NCBI GenBank assembly: GCA_964628435.1
Contig: CAZVON010000042.1
Span: forward strand, 1-6,526
Length of the DNA: 6,526 bases
From: CAZVON01 sp964628435
GTDB lineage: Bacteria > Patescibacteriota > Microgenomatia > Levybacterales > UBA12049
Reading direction: 5' to 3'
Each line of letters opens with the position of its first letter. Positions within the stretch are counted from its first letter, which is position 1. Positions 1-4,672 of the stretch are shown here, piece by piece. The notes beneath the pieces were generated by a model. That model was not told the DNA's origin. It was given only the letters and a program-made list of their open reading frames with translations, and ran no database searches. The translations under genes and the position numbers were made by a program.

Positions 1-264
1 ATAGGCGGGAATCATGGAGCAGCCAAGAGTATTCGCTGCGCCAGTATGGCGAGTGGAAATAGTTTCGAGTTCCTTATCAACGCCGAGCAAAAACTGCCAG
101 AGAGTTTGGAAGAGAGATGTCGCCGAAAGTTGCGTGAGTACGTGCCAAGTCGACTTGCTAAATCGTAGGTTAAAAAACGCCAGGTCGATTCCGTATCCTG
201 CTGCTCCTATGATTAGAAGAAGCATGAGAGCAGCGATTTCGGACGGAACTTGCGTTGTTGTCAT
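1..264 (-). CDS. Partial small membrane protein of unknown function (third gene of cassette; C-terminus off the left edge)
   Basis: The minus strand is open from an ATG at 264-262 to the window edge: 88 codons and no stop. The protein begins MTTTQVPSEI and has a hydrophobic segment at about residues 10-30 (AALMLLLIIGAAGYGIDLAF), likely a membrane helix or signal anchor. A more amphipathic stretch follows at about 42-61, then a polar Glu/Lys/Thr region. The start is well supported: an AAAGGAG site lies 8 nt upstream, inside the end of the preceding gene, and only one base separates that gene's TGA from this ATG, so the two are probably translationally coupled. I recognise no family. Base composition is about half GC, as in the two upstream cassette genes. 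Confidence is in the gene being real, not in any function. Confidence 0.6.
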   Translation of the reverse strand, partial: MTTTQVPSEIAALMLLLIIGAAGYGIDLAFFNLRFSKSTWHVLTQLSATSLFQTLWQFLLGVDKELETISTRHTGAANTLGCSMIPAY

Positions 265-265
265 G

Positions 266-415
266 TCACGTTCTCCTTTGGGTTTTGGTTTCGTCAAAGT
301 GTAGCCAGCCGTCGGTCACAACGACTGTTCCGTAGATGGTAAGAAACCATCCAACAGGAGCAATCTGTGTGTCCCATACAAGCAATCCGGCCAAAAGGAC
401 AACGATGCCAAACAC
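266..415 (-). CDS. Very small two-helix membrane protein, unknown function; start uncertain
   Basis: The reading frame ends at TGA 268-266 and encodes a hydrophobic protein of about 49-54 residues: one helix around FGIVVLLAGLLVW, a short DTQIAP turn, a second helix around VGWFLTIYGTVVV, then a charged tail ending KTQRRT. The frame is open back to an ATG at 703, but that start would overlap the upstream membrane gene by 259 bases out of frame and read unconvincing sequence. The first usable conventional start after the upstream stop (TAG 447-445) is GTG at 415, with no well-placed ribosome site. A strong AAAGGAG at 441-435 instead points to the in-frame ATC codons at 430 or 427. I give the GTG boundary as the conservative choice; a rare AUC start is the alternative (53-54 residues). 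No family recognised. Confidence 0.5.
   Translation of the reverse strand: MFGIVVLLAGLLVWDTQIAPVGWFLTIYGTVVVTDGWLHFDETKTQRRT
273..279 (-). promoter_or_regulatory. Strong ribosome binding site (AAAGGAG) deciding the start at 264
   Basis: AAAGGAG on the minus strand lies 8 nt before the ATG at 264 and within the last codons of the upstream gene. It sets the start of the left-edge gene. It is identical over ten bases (AAAGGAGAAC) to the site before the middle cassette gene. Confidence 0.7.
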
Positions 416-434
416 GATGGTCGCGATGATGGTT

Positions 435-441
435 CTCCTTT
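435..441 (-). promoter_or_regulatory. Ribosome binding site (AAAGGAG) before the middle cassette gene
   Basis: AAAGGAG lies just after the upstream gene's TAG. It sits 4 and 7 nt before two in-frame ATC codons (430, 427) and 19 nt before the first GTG (415). The next ten bases match the left-edge gene's site in the pattern AAAGGAGAAC. The site implies a start where no ATG, GTG or TTG exists. Confidence 0.5.
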
Positions 442-444
442 CTC

Positions 445-840
445 CTAGAAGGTTAGGATGCTCACGAGCAAAAATCCAAGGCCAGCCACGCAGAAGATGA
501 ATGCTCGTTTTTGGGTAGTCCGGTACCATCCGAATTCCCACTGTAATTTGCTTAGGATGTACGCAAGAAACGAGAACAATAAGAGTCCAATGGCAAGAAA
601 GCCAGCAAAACGGCTTATAATAAACTGCGCGTCTGATCTGGCAATAATCGCCATCCCAAGACACGAAATGCTTATCGAAGCCGAAATACATGTTGCTTGC
701 CATTTCCAGTCAGGCCCAATCGGGTATTCGCTTCCTCGATGAGTTGCGTCCAAGATTGCGTTTACGATAGCAAACCAACCAGTGTACGCCGCGACAGACC
801 AAGGAACGACCCAGACTAAGGAAATGAAAAAGCCGTACAC
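445..840 (-). CDS. Four-helix membrane protein of unknown function (first gene of cassette)
   Basis: This gene encodes 131 residues from a GTG start at 840 with a GGAGG ribosome site 4 nt upstream. Four hydrophobic stretches are evident at about residues 3-29, 49-67, 78-97 and 112-131, with short polar connectors (DATHRGSEYPIGPDWKW after the first, WEFGWYRTTQKR before the last). The protein ends in the last helix (GFLLVSILTF) with no cytoplasmic tail. It is rich in Trp and aromatic residues near the predicted membrane interfaces. It heads a same-strand cassette of three small membrane proteins with short or no gaps, probably one transcript, and follows a long stem-loop leader (858-946). I do not recognise the family; a bacterial integral membrane protein is as far as the sequence goes. 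The overlapping frames on both strands look like shadows. Confidence 0.65.
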   Translation of the reverse strand: MYGFFISLVWVVPWSVAAYTGWFAIVNAILDATHRGSEYPIGPDWKWQATCISASISISCLGMAIIARSDAQFIISRFAGFLAIGLLLFSFLAYILSKLQWEFGWYRTTQKRAFIFCVAGLGFLLVSILTF

Positions 841-844
841 GTGT

Positions 845-849
845 CCTCC
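845..849 (-). promoter_or_regulatory. Ribosome binding site (GGAGG) supporting the GTG start at 840
   Basis: GGAGG on the minus strand with 4 nt (ACAC) before GTG. It supports the non-ATG start of the four-helix protein. It lies 8 nt beyond the 3' foot of the 858-946 stem-loop, so the hairpin does not cover it directly. Confidence 0.6.
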
Positions 850-857
850 GTATGTTT

Positions 858-946
858 GTTATCCAGGACAGCAGAATTGGAATTTTTTAAGGAATCAAAA
901 TTTGTAATTCATAGTTGAAATTCCAAACTCTGCTGTCCCAGACAAC
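858..946 (-). promoter_or_regulatory. Long leader stem-loop (about 28 pairs) upstream of the membrane cassette
   Basis: The bases at 858-885 and 918-946 form an inverted repeat around a 32-nt loop (886-917). The core GGACAGCAGA / TCTGCTGTCC is perfect over 10 pairs. On the minus strand the remaining positions give 28 pairs with one single-base bulge (925), and all four non-Watson-Crick positions (861/943, 864/940, 865/939, 876/928) are G-U pairs. On the plus strand the same positions would be A-C mismatches. That asymmetry favours a structured minus-strand RNA, the leader of the gene starting at 840. No transposase or flanking target duplication is visible, but a small palindromic mobile element cannot be excluded. 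Whether it regulates anything is inference. Confidence 0.55.
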
Positions 947-1062
947 TTTTTTGTGCAGTGGGGAAGAATAGAACATAAAAAATGTTCGCCTTGCTTTTCT
1001 CCAATTCCCTTCACATTCCCAATAAGTCAACCGTGAAAATCTCCTGTGAAAATTAATGATTG

Positions 1063-1071
1063 ACTATATCA
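1063..1071 (-). promoter_or_regulatory. Possible extended -10 promoter for the membrane cassette
   Basis: TGATATAGT on the minus strand matches the extended -10 pattern TGnTATAnT, but there is no recognisable -35. A transcript would start near 1056 and carry a leader of about 215 nt, including the 858-946 stem-loop, before the GTG at 840. It is the best promoter-like word I found in this gap, but it is weak evidence. Confidence 0.25.
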
Positions 1072-1079
1072 AACTAGAA

Positions 1080-1101
1080 CAGTGTCTTTTTCCAGACACT
1101 G
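1080..1101 (-). terminator. Stem-loop, weak candidate terminator of the ATPase gene
   Basis: CAGTGTCT and AGACACTG form a perfect 8-bp stem with a 6-nt loop, about 146 bp past the ATPase stop codon. On the minus strand it is followed by TTCTAGTTTG, only a poor T-tract, so termination here is uncertain. It also abuts the possible promoter at 1063-1071. Confidence 0.3.
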
Positions 1102-1160
1102 ATGCATTTTGATAGTATTTTCCACATTTTCTATTTGAGTCTTTTGTTAATGTGCAACTA

Positions 1161-1208
1161 TTAAAAGAGTTTATAGAAACGTTTAAAGATTTGCTAGAAA
1201 CTCTTTAA
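1161..1208. repeat. Imperfect inverted repeat downstream of the ATPase gene
   Basis: TTAAAAGAGTTT (1161-1172) and AAACTCTTTAA (1198-1208) pair over 11 bp with one bulged A, around a 25-nt loop. The element lies 39-86 bp past the ATPase stop. There is no T-tract, so it may be a 3' stabilising hairpin rather than a terminator. Confidence 0.35.
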
Positions 1209-1246
1209 TAAGCGAAATATAGCACATCGATTAGCTAAAGTCTAAT

Positions 1247-3487
1247 TTAGTGAGGAATCTGTTGGCTTTTATGCATTGGTGGTTTAACAAATGCTTGCTC
1301 TATTTTTACTTTTGGCTGTTCTGGAGTTTCTTCCATTTTTCTTCCATACCGTTCTTTAGATAGTTGTATGATTTTTTCGTGATTGTCGTTTTTAAGCGAT
1401 GGCAACGGCAGTGTTTTTGCGGGAAATGGGAAAGACGTCATGTTGTCGATCGAAAGTTTGGTGACTGTTTCGTATTTACCAAGCGATACCAAGTCGTTTT
1501 GAGTGTAAATTTGCGCGAATTCATTGGTTAAAAGCGCCGCGTCTGCCGCGCCCATCACAAAAGAAATAATCGTTCCCGCGTTGCCAAAAATTGCTTTTAA
1601 CACATGCGGGTCTAATTGGTCGCAATACTGATTGGCAAGGGTTAATGCCAAGCGGTATTTCCTGGCTTCTGATAATATTTTTATAAACGAAGACGTGGCA
1701 AAATTCTGAAACTCATCAACATATAAAAAGAAATCTCGCCTTTCTTCTTCTTGCATAAAAGCTCGGTTCATGGCAGCCAATTGAATTTGGGTAATAATCA
1801 TAGCGCCCAGAAGCGCTGCGTTGTCTTCGCCAAATTTGCCTTGGGATAAATTCAAAATTAAGATTTTTCCCTCGTTCATAATTTGTTCTAAATTAATGGT
1901 TGATTTGGGATGGCCAATAATGTTTCGTACCATTTTAGACGACACGAATTGCCCTACTTTATTTTGAATTGGCGAGATTGCTTCGGTTCGCAGTTTATCC
2001 GTCATTTGGGCAAATTCTTTTTCCCAAAAATTGCGAATAACAGGGTCAGAGATGCTCGGAACTACCCTGGTGCGATATTTCATGTCGGACAAAAGCGTTA
2101 AACCATCAATCAAAGTAGCATTGGGAATCTCAAGCAACGTAAAAATAACGTTTCGCAAAATATATTCAAGCCGCGGGCCCCAGGAGTCAGCATAAATTTT
2201 GTTAAAAATAGACACAATTCCAGATGCGATTAAATCTTTATGCTGGGCGTTTTTAATTTCCAAAACATTTAAAGAAAACGGCCGTTGGGTATCGAATGGC
2301 TCCAGATACACCACGTCGTTGATTCTTCGTTTAGGGATGTATTTAATAATGGTTTCGGATAAATCGCCATGCGGGTCGATTACCCCAATGCCGCGGTCTT
2401 TTCGGATGTCATCAATTGCCATGTTGGCAACCAAGGTTGATTTTCCAGCGCCGGTTTTCCCAATAATATATACGTGTTTTCGCCTGTCTGCGTTTTTGAT
2501 GCCAAAAATCGCGTCTTGATTTTTAAAAATAGTAGTAGCAAAAAAATTAATATTTTTTTTCTCTTCTTCGGTTACATTTAATGCAGTTGGCAGGTTTTCT
2601 GGTGGTTCGCCACCCAGTGTTTTACCCCAGGCAATGTTTTTGATACCAGCAAGTGGCTTGGTTGGCAAATGCCACAACGTTGCTAATTCTTGGGAGTTAA
2701 ATATATGGTGTCGCGCTTCAAAGTACCCAATCTTTCGCCGCCTCATTTTACTCATGAGTCGCTGTTTGGTAAAAAGCGGTTTTTTAAAGCGCAAGTGATT
2801 GCCTTCACCCAATGAATAGCTGCCAAACGTTCCTGCTAAATTATGTAAAAATGGGAGCGGCGAAACTGTGCTTGAGGATGCAATAACACGAATTTTTACT
2901 TTGCCGCCTTGAAACGAGGATTTTTTTACCATCATGGATTTTTGTGGGTGCGATGTGTAATTGCCAGTGGTTGCGTCTTTTTGATAATGGTCCGCGCTAT
3001 ACAAAATGCTATTTTGCCAATGGTAGCTTGAAGCCGTTACGACAACCTGAATGCCGATATTAATATCGCTTCCTTGTTTGGCTAAAAATCCAATAATAGG
3101 AGCCAATGGATCAACATTGCTAAAATCAGCATACGTTTTAAGGGGCAAATAATAGCTTGAAGACTGTACCATTTCGCCAACTTCCACGTATTTTGCTTTT
3201 AAAATTACATCCAGAGGATCGCCAGTTTTGACAATTTTTGATTTGTTATACGAAGATGCCAATAGACTTGTTACCAATGTTTCATTTTCTTGCGGCGCGA
3301 CTACATAATAATAGATGGTTTGGTTAATGAGGTATATTTCAAATGAATACGTTTTAGGACTTGTATAGATTCGCCGCCACAGGGCAAAATGCGTTGGCAG
3401 TAGCGATGAAAATATTTGAGTTGAGGCTTCTATAGCGGTTTCATCGTCTTTGGGATTTCGAACTTGTAAAAACGAAAAAGCAGGCAT
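1247..3487 (-). CDS. TraG/VirD4/VirB4-like (DUF87/HerA-type) conjugative DNA-transfer ATPase
   Basis: A 746-residue cytosolic P-loop ATPase. Residues 1-330 form a non-ATPase N-terminal region that includes a PLKTYADFSNVDPLAPIIG stretch at 115-133 and an ELATLWHLPTKPLAG-NIAWG stretch at 267-288. In my recollection this layout belongs to an ATPase family widespread in Candidate Phyla Radiation genomes, usually labelled type IV secretion or conjugative DNA transfer protein. The motor core has Walker A GKTGAGKST (343-351), GVIDPHGDL (368-376), Walker B FFLYVDEFQNF (586-596) with D591/E592, and an ARKYRLALTLANQY segment (608-621) resembling the later motifs of TraG/VirB4/HerA hexameric motors. A Lys/Pro/Gln-rich tail follows 700. 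No membrane helix is evident, unlike classical VirD4, so it would need a partner to reach the membrane. DNA or protein pumping at a pilus or secretion channel is inferred from family, not shown. No other secretion genes are nearby. The gene appears intact and has its own promoter at 3521-3496. Confidence 0.85.
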   Translation of the reverse strand: MPAFSFLQVRNPKDDETAIEASTQIFSSLLPTHFALWRRIYTSPKTYSFEIYLINQTIYYYVVAPQENETLVTSLLASSYNKSKIVKTGDPLDVILKAKYVEVGEMVQSSSYYLPLKTYADFSNVDPLAPIIGFLAKQGSDINIGIQVVVTASSYHWQNSILYSADHYQKDATTGNYTSHPQKSMMVKKSSFQGGKVKIRVIASSSTVSPLPFLHNLAGTFGSYSLGEGNHLRFKKPLFTKQRLMSKMRRRKIGYFEARHHIFNSQELATLWHLPTKPLAGIKNIAWGKTLGGEPPENLPTALNVTEEEKKNINFFATTIFKNQDAIFGIKNADRRKHVYIIGKTGAGKSTLVANMAIDDIRKDRGIGVIDPHGDLSETIIKYIPKRRINDVVYLEPFDTQRPFSLNVLEIKNAQHKDLIASGIVSIFNKIYADSWGPRLEYILRNVIFTLLEIPNATLIDGLTLLSDMKYRTRVVPSISDPVIRNFWEKEFAQMTDKLRTEAISPIQNKVGQFVSSKMVRNIIGHPKSTINLEQIMNEGKILILNLSQGKFGEDNAALLGAMIITQIQLAAMNRAFMQEEERRDFFLYVDEFQNFATSSFIKILSEARKYRLALTLANQYCDQLDPHVLKAIFGNAGTIISFVMGAADAALLTNEFAQIYTQNDLVSLGKYETVTKLSIDNMTSFPFPAKTLPLPSLKNDNHEKIIQLSKERYGRKMEETPEQPKVKIEQAFVKPPMHKSQQIPH

Positions 3488-3495
3488 ACCAATAG

Positions 3496-3521
3496 ATTAT
3501 ACCAGAATCCTTAATTGTCAA
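3496..3521 (-). promoter_or_regulatory. Extended -10 promoter of the ATPase gene, probably giving a leaderless mRNA
   Basis: TGGTATAAT (3504-3496) is a perfect extended -10 (TGnTATAAT). A consensus TTGACA lies at 3521-3516, but the spacer is only 14 nt, shorter than the usual 17, so the extended -10 likely carries the recognition. Only 8 nt separate the -10 from the ATG at 3487, and no Shine-Dalgarno is present, so transcription should begin at or next to the start codon. Confidence 0.6.
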
Positions 3522-3560
3522 TGGGTTTGAAATCAGTAGGGTTAAGTCCAAGAGAAGGTC

Positions 3561-3580
3561 TATCCAGTCATATCCAGTCA
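3561..3580. repeat. Tandem 10-bp duplication TATCCAGTCA
   Basis: Two exact head-to-tail copies of TATCCAGTCA sit directly before the GC run at 3581-3589. They could be a half-site array for a regulator or a slip duplication; the sequence does not tell which. Confidence 0.6.
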
Positions 3581-3710
3581 CCCCGGGGGTGGATTTGTAT
3601 TGACACCTCGGAATACCTTGTGACGCCTTTGTATGCTTGCCTGATTTTGGAGGCTCAAAACCCAACCGTTCACTAGGCATCAACTCTAAAAAAGATTCCT
3701 AAGCTTGACG

Positions 3711-3738
3711 ATTATACCGTTGGAGTGGGTTATGTGAG
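3711..3738 (-). promoter_or_regulatory. Possible second promoter just after rplA
   Basis: CTCACA (3738-3733, four of six matches to TTGACA), a 16-nt spacer, and TATAAT (3716-3711) on the minus strand. Transcription would begin near 3704 and cross the GC-richer spacer towards the ATPase gene. The weak -35 keeps confidence low. Confidence 0.35.
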
Positions 3739-3740
3739 AT

Positions 3741-4568
3741 TTAAATGGTTGAGAAATCGAGTTTGATTCCTGGGCTCATCGTAGACTTCAAAACAGCCTT
3801 TTTTATGCGAGATGTTTGTACAGCTTTCACAGCAGTTAGGATATTTTCCGATAACTTTCTGTCTCCAAACGATAGTTTCCCAACACTCATATGAATGACC
3901 GGCGCTTTACTTTCGGTTTTAAATCTCATCTGTCCACCTTCGAATTTCTTGGCAACGTCTTCGGGTTTGTCTGAGATCGTGCCGTTTTTGGGATTTGGCA
4001 TTAACCCTTTGGGACCTAACACCCGCGCTACTTTTGCTAATTTGGGCATCATAGAAGGAGGCGCAATTAAAACATCAAAATCAATAACTCCCTTTTCTAT
4101 TTTTGCAATAACACTGTCACTAGCTATTGCTACTTTGGTTGGTTTTCCGCTGCCATGCGGCAGCGATACCGTGCCAGAAAAACCAGTCTCTGTCGTATTA
4201 ATATGCAGCTCTACAGTTTCGTCAAACGTGGATAATTTTAGTTTTGGAAGTAGTTCCAATGCTTGGGACAATGAATATTTTTTATTTTTATCAACCAATA
4301 CTCTTGTTGTTTGGTAGCGTTTAGATCGCTGTCGTGCAGTCGTGGCAGTTTTTTTAACGGTTTTTTTAGATTCTTTAATTTTTTCTTTTACTGCCTTGGT
4401 ATCTTGAGAAGGGGTTGCTGTATTTTCAACAGCCTCTATTACAGGTTCTTGCCCTTTTACAGCTTTGTCTTCGGCAGCCTTTTTAGCTTCTTTTTTCTTT
4501 CGAGCATCTTTTTTTTGTTTTTGTTCTTGTTCCTCGTCGCCTATGACTTTTACTCTAATTTTACCCAT
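3741..4568 (-). CDS. rplA: 50S ribosomal protein L1 with long charged N-terminal extension
   Basis: L1 binds the 23S rRNA L1 stalk, helps release deacylated tRNA from the E site and, in many bacteria, represses its own mRNA. I chose ATG 4568 (MGKIRVKVIG) because AAAGGAG lies 4 nt upstream; an in-frame earlier TTG at 4592 adds eight unlikely residues. The protein is 275 residues against about 230 in typical bacteria. Residues 11-85 are Lys/Ala/Glu/Gln-rich and probably disordered or coiled. The L1 fold begins near 86, with SLSQALELLPKLKLSTFDETVELHI, SLPHGSGKPTKVAI (135-148), the signature FDVLIAPPSMMPKLAKVARV (164-183) then LGPKGLMPNPKNGT, and a C-terminal TMSPGIKLDFSTI. The part between the PHGSGK motif and IEKG is about 20 residues shorter than in E. 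coli L1 as I recall it. The gene is the last of the secE-nusG-rplK-rplA cluster, 103 nt after rplK. Confidence 0.96.
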   Translation of the reverse strand: MGKIRVKVIGDEEQEQKQKKDARKKKEAKKAAEDKAVKGQEPVIEAVENTATPSQDTKAVKEKIKESKKTVKKTATTARQRSKRYQTTRVLVDKNKKYSLSQALELLPKLKLSTFDETVELHINTTETGFSGTVSLPHGSGKPTKVAIASDSVIAKIEKGVIDFDVLIAPPSMMPKLAKVARVLGPKGLMPNPKNGTISDKPEDVAKKFEGGQMRFKTESKAPVIHMSVGKLSFGDRKLSENILTAVKAVQTSRIKKAVLKSTMSPGIKLDFSTI

Positions 4569-4572
4569 ATAA

Positions 4573-4579
4573 CTCCTTT
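4573..4579 (-). promoter_or_regulatory. Ribosome binding site (AAAGGAG) deciding the rplA start
   Basis: AAAGGAG on the minus strand, 4 nt before the ATG at 4568. It is the only strong Shine-Dalgarno in the secE-rplA cluster and selects MGKIRVKV as the N-terminus. Confidence 0.7.
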
Positions 4580-4586
4580 CAGGAAT

Positions 4587-4672
4587 AATCAACTAATTAT
4601 CCAATCAACCAATAGACAAATAAACTAATAATTAGATGATTGGATAATTTGTAATTTGTTGATTAGTTGATT
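4587..4672 (-). repeat. Split inverted repeat filling the rplK-rplA spacer
   Basis: A 21-nt arm at 4587-4607 is matched exactly in inverted orientation by two blocks: 11 bp at 4637-4647 (TGATTGGATAA) and 10 bp at 4663-4672 (TTAGTTGATT), separated by a 15-nt insertion. The rplK mRNA could fold into an 11-pair hairpin with a 29-nt loop, plus a 10-pair lower stem with a 15-nt bulge, ending 10 nt before the rplA ribosome site. The stop codon of rplK touches the outer edge. The same short words (CCAATCAA) recur in the galU leader. It could be an L1 autoregulatory site, an mRNA processing hairpin, or an intergenic repeat; the sequence alone does not decide. Confidence 0.55.

Larger units (their letters stand above)
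947..1246. other. Gene-poor AT-rich intergenic region with several small inverted repeats
   Basis: I see no convincing gene in these 300 bases. They hold an A/T-rich hairpin (GAACAT / ATGTTC, 971-987), two copies of GTGAAAAT 13 bp apart (1033-1040 and 1046-1053), an 8-bp stem-loop (1080-1101), a possible extended -10 (1063-1071), and an 11-bp stem with one bulge (1161-1208). A 47-codon TTG-started frame (1030-887, minus) is noted among the findings only. The region probably contains the end of the ATPase transcript and the start of the cassette transcript. Confidence 0.5.
3488..3740. other. Intergenic region between rplA and the ATPase gene, higher GC than its flanks
   Basis: There is no convincing gene in these 253 bases. 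The central part (3541-3660) is about 47 percent GC by count, clearly above the flanking genes. It contains a tandem 10-mer (3561-3580), a GC-only run with a near palindrome (CACCCCGGGGGTG, 3579-3591), and a stem-capable GGTTTTG / CAAAATC pair on the minus strand. Two TATAAT boxes on the minus strand (3716-3711 and 3501-3496) bracket it, so it could be a leader or small RNA. I recognise no known RNA family and no clear intrinsic terminator for rplA. Confidence 0.4.

Noticed and set aside
14..304. Plus-strand 96-codon frame at the left edge
   Set aside because: It lacks a ribosome site and family resemblance, while the opposite strand has a coupled membrane gene with a strong ribosome site.
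266..703. Long version of the middle cassette gene starting at 703
   Set aside because: It would overlap the four-helix gene by 259 bases out of frame. Only the part after the upstream stop has membrane-protein character, so the short form is preferred.
971..987. GAACAT / ATGTTC hairpin as a terminator
   Set aside because: The stem is only 6 bp with two G-C pairs, and there is no T-tract after it on either strand.
3581..3592. GC run with CCCGGG palindrome as an intrinsic terminator for rplA
   Set aside because: The palindrome has no room for a loop and no T-tract follows on the minus strand.
3441..3683. 80-codon minus-strand frame overlapping the ATPase start
   Set aside because: It has no family resemblance, reads through the TTGACA/TATAAT promoter and overlaps the N-terminus of a well-supported gene in another frame; no good ribosome site.
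3488..3740. tRNA or SRP RNA gene in the rplA-ATPase spacer
   Set aside because: No T-arm consensus, CCA end or cloverleaf pairing was found, and the conserved SRP RNA GGAAGGAAGCAGCC-like core is absent.
4311..4628. Plus-strand Phe/Leu-rich frame opposite rplA
   Set aside because: It is the antisense shadow of the Lys-rich L1 extension (AAA/AAG read as TTT/CTT) and has no independent support.
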